This document shows, one piece after another, positions 33,831-46,867 of a stretch of 64,000 bases of DNA. The notes below the pieces were generated by a model. The model was not told where the DNA came from. It was given only the letters and a program-made list of their open reading frames with translations, and ran no database searches. Source of the stretch: Panaeolus papilionaceus (taxonomy: Eukaryota > Basidiomycota > Agaricomycetes > Agaricales); the NCBI GenBank assembly GCA_015501605.1, contig JADNRZ010000009.1:248001-312000 (forward strand), in the 5' to 3' direction. The stretch's first letter is position 1. Each line of letters opens with the position of its first letter. A program made the translations under genes and the position numbers.

Positions 33831-35490
33831 TGGGTTGTTGATGAGAGTGTTGACGAAGGGTGAAATGGGCGAGGGGATGGGTTGAGGGTGTTAAATATTG
33901 CCTATTCATAGCCACCAGTCCCAAGATTCAGTTCCTGCGTTGTTTCGTCAGTTTTGCCAAGGAGCAGCGTCATGATAGTCAAGTCCTGTCAACTCGAGGG
34001 TGTTGTAGCCGATGGTGTCGGTCATCTGATTCGCAGACAACTTGCCCGTATGGATAGACCAAAGCGGTCAATCAGTGATAGCTGGGGGTATGTACGGCCC
34101 ATAGATTTCTGACGGCGATTATTCGCCTCCGCAAGCAGTGCAAGATGACAAAGGAAGATTGCAGTGGAGATAGCCAGAGTGTGCTTGGAAAGATTTAAGG
34201 TTGTGTCGTTATGTCTGTGGTTTCATCGTTTCCATATCCTTCAATTTCAAGGGGTTTGTTAAGTGTGCATAGTTAGATTGTGTAGTTCAGGAGTCAGACG
34301 GAACACAGGCTCTATGTGCCAATCCTGGTTTTTCAAGATTCAGACTCCGCAATCAGGGGCGAATAGCGACGAGTCCAGATTGAATCCAGACTCCACCCAC
34401 CAGCCTGAGCTGCGAGGGCTTAAGATTGTAAGCTCCAAGAGGATGTTTGTCACAAAGGCCATCGTAAATCACATTTACAGAAATAATAATCCGTCATTAA
34501 AAAGCTAGTGCTGGGAATCCATGATAATAAAAAACCACTGGCATCCAGGAAAAAAAAAAGACGGATAATCTCTGTGCCTAAATCAGGAAGTAATTTCCGT
34601 TTTTGTATGCTTGGATTTTTGGTAGCAGGCACTTGGCAAGAGGCTTCAGATCTCGCGATCGCGTACATGGTGAACCCACGGGTGGGGGGTACCCCCACCC
34701 CCCCAAAAGCGGTATAGCGCGATAGCGGCATGATGGCGGCATACCTCAGCCATCAGGAGGTCGGCTCCCTGCCATTTCTCGTCCTGTACAATATGCGACC
34801 AGTAGGCACAATCTTTAGTCTTACTACAGTACCTGCTCTTTTGCGTTGTCGAAGTTGTGATTTATGAGTTCAATGAGCATCATTTACGCATACCCCGATC
34901 CCTGACAAGCTGCAATTTAGGCTGTAACTCATTAATTCCAACGGCTCGATGCATTCAATTGAATCCAATCCAAATGAACTTTCTCTTTACAAACATATTT
35001 CAGAATGTCCCTCAAATTTATATCTAGGAGGATTATCGCCTCGTAAAACCGACCAGTGCACTTCAAAAAATGTGCTTTCACTTACGAGTATGAGGCCAAA
35101 TCCGACAAGATTCCACTCTCCCCATTACTTATACATTTTTGGCTTGTCATATAGGGCCTTTCGGTTATTGTTTTCTCCAAGATATGAGAGACATTTGGAC
35201 TCCTCAGCATTCAGTTTCACGAGGACCAGACTGGCCATCCTCCTTGCACATAATGATCCAATCACTGTGCCGGCGAGCCGGACATGAAAAATCAAAGCAT
35301 CCCTGAATCATGGTTTGATTCCTATGGCCGCGATCGCTGGATCTGACACCTCTTGGCACTTGGCGGGCACCATGATCCTTAGTGTCACTGAAACTTGGTT
35401 GAAACGTTGAGGGTTGGTGCTAGTCGATAACTGGATACTAGCTCACATCATGGGATAGCCTACATCTCAAAGTTGCATGATATATAAGCT
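33831..35490. other. Intergenic within the 7TM array
   Basis: The first 600 bp (5' flank of copy 2) resembles the 5' flanks of copies 4 and 5, for example the CGCCTCCGCAAG...GCAAGATGA block near 34120. A GC hairpin, GTGGGGG/CCCCCAC with a 3-nt loop, lies near 34683-34700. The rest is unremarkable. Confidence 0.5.
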
Positions 35491-36655
35491 TCATGCGCTT
35501 TGAGAAGACTGGGGTGACTGCTGAGTTGCACATCCGAGTCGTTCAAGTTGTTGGGTAACATTGAAGTTGGACATTTCTGCTGCCACGTCCCCCTTCTGAA
35601 TTCTGCAAAGAATAATCAAGAGGGAAGCGGCCTAGATGGACGTCAGAAAGGTGAGCCAGAACTTAATAGAAGTAGACCACGCTCACATAGACATGAATAA
35701 CGCTCAAAGCCACAAGCCCCACCAACGGTATGAACAAACAAAGTAGAACAATCAGAACAACATGACTACAACCAGGGCTGCCGACTCCAGGAGGATGATA
35801 ACAATTCTTCGATATACCGACCGGTGCCCAGGTCCAAGGAGCTTCTTAAGTCTTGATTGGTGTCGCCATAGCCGTATGGAAATCAAGGTGGTGAATACAA
35901 TGTTGATGGAAATGGTGGCAGACGCAAAAAGGGTCAGTGGTGCAATGACAAACTTCCACGCTGGAATGTGGGCATGTATATTGTAAGGAGAGAACCAAGG
36001 TACGATGAACAAGATGCCGCTAACTTTATCACAGAGAGTTAGTGTTGTTGTAGTCCATTGCGAATGTTCACAAACATGCGCCTACCTAATGACACAGTGC
36101 CAAGAAACAAGGAGACCATGCTTAGAGTTAAGTGTCTAAGCCTGGATATGTCTCTATAAAGTACCAGACAACGCCAAATCTGTATTATATGAATAGCATT
36201 AGGATGTCGAAGAAATTATGTTATGTGCAGACACTCACCATGAACCCATCCATACATCAATTGACAGCGACCAAGCATGTTTATCCAACAAGGCGCGCTA
36301 CCCCACAATAAGAGCATGTGGTTTCGTCAGGAGGGAAGTGCTGGTTTCCAACTGCAAAAACCAGGTGCCGAAAACTACCTACAGTGAACGCAGCGTCCAC
36401 AAAGGTTTGACAGAGACTAAAGAAAACCATTATGGACATGTATGTTGCGAGGAAATACTGCATCCTTTGCGATCTGTGGCCGTTCTTGCCGCCCAAGATC
36501 AATGTCATACATTTCACATATAACAAAACGAGGAAACCAGAGCCAAACGCTGAGCATATCGTGGCAAGTGCCCAATATTCGTTCAGAATCTGTTGGTCGT
36601 AAAGTATATCAGGTAACCCGTTTAAGTCCATAGAGTCGCGCCAAGGATGGTCCAT
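35491..36655 (-). pseudogene. 7TM membrane protein family, copy 3 (nonsense and frameshift)
   Basis: This is closest to copy 1 (shared EYW, HRSQRM, SLCQT and NFNVT features). The first exon is open to LVG. It then hits TAA where the family has CAA (VGQ), and a few codons later TGA where it has TGG (N-W in NWGMDGFM). Exon 3 loses a few bases after SAALVVV (near 35765), shifting the frame through TM6. Splice sites at the other junctions are still recognisable. Three independent lesions make it a clear pseudogene. Confidence 0.82.
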
Positions 36656-37192
36656 AGGAAGTTCGAGAGGAGAATGGAAAGTTAATGAAATGAGAATGCT
36701 GCTTATTTGTATACATGCCTGGTCTATACCCAGTCCATATGCTCAAACAGCATAATCATTTCATCAAACTATCCATCTCTCGCACATCAAGAAGGTGTCA
36801 GGTCAGCCATAGAATGCAGGATAATGTCGGATGTGAGATTTCATATCCATAGTTGATGTTGAGTATATGTATCGATGGGGGTGAGGAGGATCCATATTTA
36901 GATTGCGGTTCACGGAAAATGTCCGTTCTGATCTTGCCCTTGCTTGCTTGCGTGCGCGTTATGGCATGAGGATACTAGTATCCAGATAAGAGGAACGATC
37001 AAGGGTCAATATAAAATGAACAGAAAATGGTTTAGTTTATCGTGCTCGAATAAAAATACAGGATGAGGCACATCTCGGTGATCATCGAACATCATCTCGA
37101 GAGCCGCCGTTCGTTTCCGTGCCATTGGCAGATTCGAGGCGTAATGGCGCTATGAGGCTATCATCATTACACATCATGGTCAAACGAGGGAT
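36656..37192. other. Intergenic within the 7TM array
   Basis: 5' flank of copy 3 and 3' flank of copy 4. No supported feature. Confidence 0.4.
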
Positions 37193-38455
37193 TTATGTGA
37201 TTGTCGCCGGCTTCCAATTGGAGTATTCTGGATGAACTGGTCGTTCAATGCATGATACGACAGCTTCAGGAGAGCTGGGGTTGGATGCCATAAACCGCAG
37301 TGGCTCGAGTCGTAGTCGTTCAGTTGCACATCGTTCTAGTTGTCTGGTGACATTGAATTTGGAGATTTCCGATGCCACATCTCGTTCGTTGTGAATCCTG
37401 TAGAGAATAATCAAAGGAGACGCCGCCTTCATCAAAGTCAGCAGGAGCCCATGGATTATAGACGTATATGGCATTTTACTCACATAAATATTGATAACGA
37501 AGCATGAAATAGCTGTCGAGCCTGGCAAGAATAAGAAGAGCAAAGTAATCAAAACGATGTTGGCCACGACTACCATAGCCGCCGACTCCAAGAGGATGAC
37601 AACAATCCTTCGATATATTGACCCATAGGCAGGTCCAAGGAGCTTCTGTAGTCTCGACTGGTGTAGCCACAGGCGTACGGAAACCAAGGCGGTGAATGTG
37701 ATGTTGATAAAAAGGGTAACGCAAGCGAAGAAGGACAGTGTACCAGCAACGGGCCTCCAGCCTGAGGGTGGTATATTGGCAGATATTACTAGACCTGGAG
37801 CCAAAGATGGCATGACAAACAAAATCCCGCTAGCTTCAAAACAATTAGATAGAGTATAGCTTTACACTTTCGACAAAGGCACGCACCAAGTGATGCACCG
37901 CCAAGGGCGAAGGCGAATGTGCATAAAGCCAGGCGTCTAAGCCTCGGCAAGTCTCTGTACAGCACCATACACCTCCAGATCTAATCCGAAATCAATGCGT
38001 TAGCGTCAAACTAAATCAATTAAATAGCATCGTCAATTGACACTCACCATGAACCCATCCATTCCCCAATTAACTACGGCTGCACAAACCTGTGCAATGA
38101 TTTCTACTGTGTCACAGAATGAGCATTCCGTCTGCTCAAGAGGGAAGTATTGTTTCCCAACTTGGGCAACGAAGCGTCGAACGCTGCCTACACTAAGCAC
38201 ACTGATCATAATGGTTTGAACAAGGCTCAGAGCCATCAACGTCGTCATGTACGCAAGGAGAAAATATCGCATCCCCTGAGATCTCTGGTTCTGCTTATTC
38301 CAGACCAGTATAGTGCATTTAACGTAGAGCAAGAGGAGTAGACCAGAGCCAAATGCCGAACATATCGCAGCGAGAACCCAGTTTTCCACTAGAAGCAGTT
38401 GGATGTCATACATCTCTGGTCTCTGTGTTACTTGGCCTGGGTTAATGATGGGCAT
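37193..38455 (-). CDS. 7TM membrane protein family, copy 4 (intact)
   Basis: Four exons (38455-38048, 37980-37887, 37833-37484, 37426-37193) total 1086 nt, 361 residues. Exon boundaries and phases match copies 2 and 5. The extracellular-side start MPIINPGQVTQRPEMYDIQ precedes TM1 (VENWVLAAICSAFGSGLLLLL). The CSFC pair after TM2 and NWGMDGFM at the exon 1 end are conserved. The tail after TM7 carries the repeated NVTRQLERC...RLEPL block. The second intron donor is GTGCGT, where copy 2 has GTGAGT. Function is unknown. Confidence 0.85.
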
Positions 38456-39617
38456 GCTAAAGATATGTGTAATGGGTGAAGAAGTGAGTTGGGGAGCACT
38501 AGTGTCGCATATACATATTCAATCCGATATTCAATCTCAAGATTCTGTTCTTGTTTTGTTTCATCAGGTTGGTAAAGGAACAAAACGACAGCCCTTCCAA
38601 CGTCTTGTGGTGGAGTGGTGGATGTTGGTAGTGATCTGATTCGCTAGTAATTATAGTGCGTGGCAAGAAATGAGAAGTCTGACACCGTCGTTGTCCGCAT
38701 AGATTGATCAAATCACAGTTTAGCCTGTGAAACAGCAGTTGTGGTGCATTGATTCCTGAGAAGCACTGTTTGCCTCCGCGAGCATCGCAAGATGACGCAA
38801 AGAGTGGCCACGGGGGATGCTGCAGTCAAGATAATGACATAGGGAGCCGGGTGCACGAGTGGAGGCCTAAAAGGCTTAGGCCTCAGTCGCCATCCATGTG
38901 TTTTTATTGCTATATTCTCCAAAGGATTTGTTCAGTGCGAGTAGTTCAGGAATGGGTTTGTGGATGCTATGCAAATCCCGCAGCGCCGCTTTCGCCAAAT
39001 TTGCACCCCGCTTGAACTAAGGGACAAGTAGTTATTTGGCAACGATCATCGTAAATTATATTCACAAATATAAGTACTGCAAGTAACAGCCTGTTGCTAC
39101 AATAAACTACATCGAGCCCATGGTAGTGACCCAAGCTAAGTACACATCGCAGAAAAAGGGAATGAGAACGAGGAGGGCATCAAGGGCTGGATCCTCTAGT
39201 TGATGATTCGCGTGTTTTACTTGGGAACTAGACTAGAGCCGCTTTTGTCCGTTTATCGCATATTTGTGGCTCAGTCTGATAGTTGGTGCGCGTCTCTCGC
39301 AAGTCTTATGGATGGTCTTTTTTGAAATGAAAGTGGTTTTTTGATGGGTGAAATTCCGGATAGTGTCAAGGAACGCTTTAACTCAACGAGAAATAGAGCA
39401 GCGACTCCATTCTCGTTGAGTATCAGGCAACGTAACCTCATTTGAATCAAACGGGTGTTTTGTGACCTTTGCCGTCGATTGGCGCTAGCTTCCAACTGCT
39501 CGAGAAGCCCGGCTGGATGATGACATCTGTACATTGAGATGAGACGGCGTTGTCATTCGAAGTCCGTTCCCTGCACGATACAACAGCTCCAGGAGGGCCA
39601 ACGTTAGATGTCACAAA
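38456..39617. other. Intergenic within the 7TM array
   Basis: The 5' flank of copy 4 (about 38500-38960) shows blocks shared with the flanks of copies 2 and 5, such as TCAAGATTC, a GGCAAGAAATGAGA run and GCCTCCGCGAGCATCGCAAGATGA. This indicates the duplicated unit includes upstream DNA. Confidence 0.5.
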
Positions 39618-40759
39618 CTACAGTGGCTCAAGTCGTGATCGTTCTACTGCGCATCGGTCGAGTTGTTTGGTAACATTGAAGTTGGTGACTTCCATCGCCA
39701 CATCTCGTTGTTTGTGAATCCTGTAGAGAATAATTAGAGGGGACGCAGCCTTTTTTAAAGTCAGTGGGGGCTACTGGAAGTAAATGCATGGTGATTTTGC
39801 TCACATAAACGTGAATAACGCTACAGGCAATTGGTGTGGCGCTTGGCAGGGATAAAAAGAGCAGGATAATCAAAGTGATGTTGGCCACAACCACCAAAGC
39901 TGCTGACTCCAGAAGGATGACAACAATCCTACGGTATATTGAGCCATAATTAGGTCCAAGAAGCTCCTGTAGCCTCGGTTGATGCAGCCACAAGCGTACA
40001 GAAACCAAAGCAGTAAATATGATATTGGTGAAGAGAGTGACGCAAGCGAAGACTGAAAGGGGACCAGCGACAGGCCTCCAGGGTCGTATATTGACAGATA
40101 TCAAACCTGGAGCGAGTGATGGCACTAAGCATAAAATCCCGCCAGCTTTGAAGGAATTAGATTTGATGTGGCTTCAGACTTGTACGAGTGCACGTACTCA
40201 GCGATGCGCCGCAAAGGACAATGGCAAATATGCAAAGAGCTAAGCGTCTAAACCTGGGCAAGTCCCTGTAGAGCACCATGCACCGCCAGATCTAGTCAAC
40301 GCCGTTATGTTAGCTTTACAAAGTCAATTTAAGGGACCCAACAGGACTCACCATGAACCCATCCATGGCCCAGTTAACCACACCTGCACAAACCTGTCCA
40401 ACTATTTCCGCTGTGTCACAGTACGAACATTCAGCCTTCTCAAGAGGGAAGTGCTGACGTCCAACTTGTGCAATGAAACATCGAACGCTGCCCACACTAA
40501 CCAGACTCATCATAGTAGTTTGGATAAGGCTCAGAGACATCAACGTTGTCATGTACGCGAGTAGAAAATATCGCATCCCACGAGATCTATGACTCTGCTT
40601 CGTCCAGACCAACACCACGCACTTAGTGTAGAGCAAGACGAGTAAACCAGAACCAAATGCTGAACAAATTGCAGCGATGACCCAGTTTTCTACCCAGGAC
40701 AGTTGAATGTAATACGGCTCTGGCGTTTGCGTTAGCTGGCCTGGGGTGTCGATGAGCAT
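39618..40759 (-). CDS. 7TM membrane protein family, copy 5 (shortened tail)
   Basis: Four exons (40759-40352, 40291-40198, 40145-39805, 39749-39618) total 975 nt, 324 residues. All seven hydrophobic segments are open. Exon 2 ends ASLT, using donor GTACGT one codon shifted from the other copies. The last exon stops at RLEPL (TAG at 39618-39620) where copies 2 and 4 continue with Q/R-F. The sequence beyond the stop still reads like a decayed tail (FVTSN-like). The short tail is therefore probably a recent truncation, and the membrane domain is intact. ATG 40759 is chosen by alignment with copy 4. Confidence 0.8.
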
Positions 40760-42155
40760 GGTATGAGCGTAATGAGCGGGCAAGTGAGTTGAGGAGCACA
40801 TGTGTTGTCTATGTATACATATCCAATCCGATATCCAGTCCCAAGATACAACTCTTGCTTCATACCATGCGATCTGCAGAGGATAGGAACAAACAGCGGT
40901 CAACGTCTCGTGGTGGGTGTTGCCAGTAATCCGATTCGCCGATAATTAGCGTACGTGGCAGGAAATGAGACGTCCGACACCGTCGTTTCCCGCATGAATA
41001 GACCAGACCGATCAAGCATAATGGTGGCATTTCACAAAACAATTTAGTGTAGGACTGTATGTAGCTGTGATACGTCGATCACTTTTCCGCCTCCGCAAGT
41101 ATTGCAATATGATAAAATAGCGAGGATCCTCCAGTCGAAAGTTGAAACCATTGAGATATCAGGGTCTGAATACACTAGCCCTCAGCGCTCAGTCCTGACT
41201 AGTTAAAAAATACAGAATTCGACCTGTCTGTGAGGTTGAGTGTGGAGGTCGTTGCTGGCCGTTGTGAATAAACAGTGTCACGTTGAAATTTGATGTTGTC
41301 CTTATTTTTCAAATTCGCACTCCGCAAACAGGGGCTACATAACAGCAACACAAAGCGACGCGGACAGTGAGCAGGAAGTTTCAGCTTTTCTGTGATGGAA
41401 GGCTTCAAAAATATTCATCTTTTTCACAAATAACCAGGGCAATTCATATTCACAGGAATAACAATTCGTCAAACAAAAACTACGTCAAGCCCATGGTAAT
41501 GACATCAAGGTATCGTGAAAAAACCATCCAGAAATAAACTGAAAAAAGACAGGACAAAAAGAAAGGAGAGAAGAGAAAGAAAACCATAATTAAATAAAGA
41601 CATACAAATCGTAACAAGATCATGATTCGTGAGATACGAGAGGGGATCAACAAGCAAAGATGGGTAAGCTAAATGTATGGAATATCGGATTTGAGGAAGA
41701 TGAACAAAATTTCGTAAAGCGTCCGTTGTCAATGACAGAGTCCAGCTAGTGTTTGTAAGTATCGGATATTTGGGTTAAAATGTGGGGCAGGTAGGTGTGA
41801 AATGGGTAGACTAGACTGGAACGAGGACAGGGTAGAAGAGGGGAGGAACAAAGAGGAGAAAATAGCGTAGCAGGTCGTGATAGCAAAGATCGAAAGCAAA
41901 GAAGACAAATATAATAGCAATGTGAGCGATCAAATGATGACTGGATCGACAGCAAATGGATGGAATGAAAAAAACATGAGAACCAAGGAGCGGAATGTGA
42001 TTCTAGATCACTTTGCTTTTGAGAAACAGAAAGAGGAAGCAATGATGAGATGATGCAGATATGATGGTAAAAAGAAATGAAAAATGCGAGAAGAAAAAGA
42101 GACATAATGACAAATAAAAATGCGCCATGAGGGAGAAACAACACGAAAGACGAGA
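40760..42155. other. Intergenic; purine-rich 3' flank of kinase gene
   Basis: It begins with the third copy of the 7TM upstream block (CGCCTCCGCAAGTATTGCAA near 41090). From about 41520 to 42150 the + strand is GA-rich with many A runs, so the kinase 3' UTR side is CT-rich on its own strand. No gene is supported. Confidence 0.45.
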
Positions 42156-45100
42156 TCAACCCATCCTCGACAGCCTCTTGGATGAGGTGTTGTTCTTTGG
42201 TACCATCAACTTGATCGCCTTCTTCATAAACGCAACAGTTCCATGTCCATCCTCCTTCTGAGATGGGGAGGCAATATCCACAACACCATAATGCATCATA
42301 CCAAGCTCATCCACCGACGCCGCACGCGTCTTCAACAAATCATCACTCGACACAGGTGGGGGCATTGGCTTACGGGTCGTGTAAAACGCACGGTGCTTGC
42401 CCTGTGCTTGCGAGCTTGAACGGGAGGCCGCAGGGGCAACATTTTCAGATTGGTATCCTTTACCAACACGTTTGACACCAGAAGTGGCCATTAGGAATCT
42501 GTCATAGACACCTTCAATACGATGTCGGCTTGGTGTGTCGGGGATGGCATGATCATAGCTGGCGCGTGTTCTCTGAGGGTAAGGTTCGACTTGGAGTGGC
42601 GACGAAGTCAATTCGTCAAATGATGTCTCGCGGCCTCGCTCAAAGCTATCAGCTTCAAGAAGGTTATCGCGAGATGTTAGCTGAGGAGCAATGAATAGAC
42701 TCCTATCGAGGACTTGAGAGAGTCGGGGGGTTGTCACAGGGGGAGGGGCTATCATAAAACGAATTAGCAGTTACCAACCTGCAACAGCAATGAACGATAC
42801 TCACGTTTCGCCAATTCAGCCTCAAGGACCGCAATGGGAGCGATATGACGTTGGAACAAATTGCCATGGGATCTTGACTTTTCTTTCTTCTTTGAAGGAG
42901 ACTCAGGACCAGGAGATGATGTTGAAACAGTCGCACGACGTTGTCTTGAGGGTGTATGAATCTCAGGAATAACCAACTGACTCTGGTTAGCAGAATCATC
43001 GCGAACAGCGGACGATGTCGAGGCACGACGGGCAGGGGAAGTAAGTCCAACGGCAGCGGGTCCTGTGCTCCCATTGGAAGTAGTATTGGCAGTCTGATAT
43101 GCAGAAAGATTGCCAGCGGACATCATGCTGTTGTCAAACATAGGACTGATGTTGCCGTTCTCGTCAGATTGGAAGATTTGGCTGGCAGCGAGGACGCGTC
43201 GTGGAAGTCGAGATGGTTTGCTTTGTGAATGATTTCTCGCAAGAGGGACAGGGAGAGGTGGAAGGGGGAGGTCCACTGGTGATGTAGACGCAGCAAAGTT
43301 TTGTTTGGCATCCTCGACGACCTCTGATGCACGAGCAAGTTAGTAAAATGAAAGACAAAACTTAAGTGCAGAAGACTTACTCTCAACATTCTTCATCCAG
43401 ATGGTCATCCTATCCATCCTAGAATCAGCGGCGATACGTTCATTCTCGGCAGCATTTCTAATGACCGGTAATGGTGAAACTGAATAAACAACGCGCATTA
43501 GCACCTATAACTCGGAGAACTTGAGGTAGTGGTAGCAACGAGGGGATAATAAAAATAAAGTGAAAACAATCGCCGTTCAACGCTGGTCTAAATACCAGAA
43601 GCTCAATGGACCCCCGTGTGTCTCTCCCAAAACCGGGCATAGGAATAATAATTGCAGAACGCATTGACAGGTTCCAGGGATACCAACCCTGGAGAACCCA
43701 AGATGTGCATAATAATAAAAAACACCGAAATGACACGAACGCCGAAACCGTAATGGACAAAAAGAAGACAAGGCAAAAACTCACTCTCAGGAATAGAACC
43801 ATCGGCCTCAGGAACCACAACGTCCCAGAAGTCCTTGCCAGACCTCGTCGAGCCCTTGACTGCGTGTTGTTGATGCTCGGTGTGAGGCATGCCATTGCCA
43901 GCGGCTGTCCCAGGCCTGCTGATGTCAAACGAGAACCCATGCGCGGGTGTTGTCCTTCCAGAAGCGGCGCCACCCACTGTTGATGACTTGTAGAACTGCA
44001 TTGTCTTGTCTGCAAAGAAGAGCATACCAGTCAATAAATGAAGGAATAAACTAAGGAAAGCAAAGTGAGTCACCAATAGAAGCTCTGATGCTATGCTTGA
44101 AGATGTTCTTGCTCTCCTTGACAGGTTTAGGTGAAGCAATAACCTGCGAATCCACGCTGGTCTTGACGTTCATAATCTGGGTTCCAAGAGGCTGAGGTCT
44201 AAACCTCGACAGGAGGGGAGAAGTAGCGGCAGAAGGTGGTGAAGAAGGTGAACGTGCAACTTTCACGTTTTCTTTATCGTGCTCCCATTCCCTGGCCGCA
44301 GTAGGCAATTTGCTGGGTGCAGGGAGTTTAATCTTGAGCAACGACGCGTTTTTCCTCTCCTGCTCAGTGCTGACCCTTCGATTATCTTCATCACTCCCTC
44401 CCAGAATCTCCAATGCACCCTTCCTCTGCCTCTGCAGCTCCTCCAACTCACGCTGCCTCGCCTCTTCTTCCTCTTTTTCCAACCTTGACCTCTCCCGCTC
44501 ATCCCTTTCTCTCTTCTCCTGCTCCTTCCTTTCCTTTCTCTCTTTCTTTTCCTTTTTAAGAATCTCATCTCTCTCCTTCTCCAACTCTTCTAGGCGCGCC
44601 ATCTCCCTTAGCCTCTCCTTCTCTCTCTCCCAATCCTTGACGCGATCCCTCACAGTGCTAGAGTCCTTGCTCGTGTTCGCAAGTGACCCACTCCGGTTCT
44701 CCTTGTCTGGGGTCGAAAATGACGCGTTCTTCGCGTGTCTAGTTGACGGGAGGATGTCGACCGCACTGACATTGACGTTTGCGTATGCGTTCATTTCGCC
44801 AAGGACCTTTGCCGCTTTGGCTCCGTAAGTATTCCCAGAAGGTTTCTTCGCGAGTACGTTGCGAGGAATATTGTTATCACGAGCACCAAGCGTGGTGAAT
44901 GGTTTGCGTCCAGAGTTGGTGACATTGGGGTTGACATTTCCATTCACGTCCACATTCTCCTTCTTCTCCTGTTTCTTCTTATCACGGTCTGCGACACTAG
45001 CCAGGCGATTGAAAGCAGTGATGTTTTGTTTGGCGGTCGCAGCGGTGAGTTTGGGAGTTGTGGGTGATGCTTTGATTGGGGAAAGATCGATGACGGCGGG

Positions 45101-46867
45101 AGCGAGGTTTCGCTTCTTGGGTTGAGCAACTGCAAAATGAAACGAGGTTATTACAAGTCAAAAGTTTGAATCTTGAGCTACTCACTCCTTGAAGCAACCT
45201 TGGGTTGTGAACGAGATTTCGCGAGAGTGGGACGTACACGAGCCGGCTCTTGCTGGTTATGGTCTTTGAAGATGTCCGATCGATCAGCCGCAAGCCCAGG
45301 AGGCGAGTGCAAGTCGATTGGCGCGTTCTCCTTGCCCTTTCTTGACGGTGTCATACTGAGTAGTTTCTCTATATCCTTCTCGAATACAGCAGCTGATGTA
45401 TAGCTTGATGCCCGCTCTAAATATGCCACATATTAACACTTTATTATGTGAAGAGTTAAATGATGTCTTACTGTGAATAGCAGCCTGTGCATCAGCGCGT
45501 GTTGTCTGCCAGTACGAGTCTTTCATTGCCTGAGTTGCCGTGCATCTCAAGTCGGCGTTGGGGGCGATCATCCTCTGTAGGAGCTTCTCAATTCCTTTTG
45601 AAAACTCCCATGTGCCAACCCATTTGCCTCGTAGCTGAAAAATAGAATTATTTAAATGATAACAGAAAGAAGTGAATGTGAACATACTGTCCGTGACCAG
45701 TACTTTTCTAGGTCGTCGGTCGAGTTGAATTGTTCACCGTCAGAATGCTCGAACGGTGTCCGTCCGACAAGAATCTCGAAGAATGTCACACCCAGCGACC
45801 AAACATCAGATTTACGCGTGTCGTGTGGCAGACCGCGCGCACGTTCTGGTGAAAGGTACTGCAAATGACATTTGAGGTCATGCAAAATGAATAAAACGCG
45901 TCAACTGTACCTCTGGTGTTCCGTAAGAGAGGTTGCTGTGGAATGCAGTGTCCGAGTCCATGTCGTATTTCTCAGCAAAGCCAAAATCAACAAGGACGGG
46001 AATATTCTTGTATGATATCAGAATGTTGGCAGGTCTGCAGGAACAAATATTGGGCAGAATTCATGTTACGGAAAACAATTAACTGACTTAATATCATTGT
46101 GAACGACTCCCCGCTGGTGCAGGAATTCTACGCCTGATAATAGATACCGGAACCATTCGCGAGCTTTGGATTCTTCGACTTCGACTGGTACGAGCGTAGG
46201 ATGGTATGTCCTAAAGGATAAAGTAAAAGAAACAAGGGGTCATTAACGTTACAAAGGGGAGATAGATTGATTCCCATGTGGGTGTTGTTAAGGGTGCGGG
46301 TAAATAAATACCACCGCTTGATCTCGGCGGGGCGCGTGGGGTAACGACGAGCAGAACGCGCCAAACATCATCGAAAGGTGGACGTACATTGTGATGAGCG
46401 CATAGGAAGGAGTGATGATAAAAGAGTGAAACGGAATGATTGAAGGATGTGGATCCGACTTGAAGGACCTGACGATCTTCATTTCGTTCCATCTAAAGTT
46501 AGAGTGCTTGTTAGTCAAACCCTTTGCAATTACAGACAAAGAAAACAGACGCACAGTGATCGAACACGAGCAGCAGTTGTTGATGTTTTCGATCTGTGTA
46601 CTAGTTTCACGGCAAGTTTCTGCCCTAGAGGCTTAACGACACCATCCGCTGTTGTCGCAGGTTTGGGTCTGCAGAGCCAGACGCTGCCCCAGTTTCCAAA
46701 GCCAATCTACAACTCAGCTTTAATGCACAATTTATCAGCAAATTAACGAGCAGACGTACCTCCTCAATAAACTCTAGCCTGTCAGACAACACTTGGTCTG
46801 TTAGTGAGAAGATGTCAGTGGATTCGGCAGGACTTGGTAGTTGAGATGAAGATGCTAGGGTATCCAT
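42156..46867 (-). CDS. Large serine/threonine protein kinase with long disordered tail
   Basis: Thirteen exons (46867-46760, 46706-46555, 46492-46388, 46210-46088, 46034-45911, 45858-45688, 45634-45472, 45416-45186, 45129-44074, 44009-43785, 43479-43381, 43323-42805, 42748-42156) total 3669 nt, 1222 residues. The kinase domain spans about 32-295: Gly loop IGFGNWGSVW, LAVKLVH lysine, catalytic loop VVHNDIKPANIL, VDFGFAEKYD, GTPEYLSPERARG, SDVWSLGVTFFEILVG. The Arg of HRD is Asn here (HND), so it is a non-RD kinase; the catalytic Asp and Lys remain. The remaining 900 residues are Ser/Pro-rich and low in hydrophobics, with a Glu/Lys/Arg coiled coil at about 550-645. A 305-bp intron (43784-43480) could hide another exon. 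The family beyond Ser/Thr kinase is not assigned. Confidence 0.88.

Noticed and set aside
34676..34710. G-quadruplex at the GGTGGGGGG tract
   Set aside because: There is only one G run per strand segment; it is better described as a short hairpin.
35491..36655. RIP-like mutation as the cause of the nonsense codons in 7TM copy 3
   Set aside because: One change (CAA to TAA) fits a CpA context, but the TGG to TGA change does not, and the frameshift is unrelated. Too few sites to claim.
44310..44828. 172-codon Ser/Leu-rich + strand ORF
   Set aside because: It is the complement of the kinase's Glu/Lys coiled-coil region; composition explains it.
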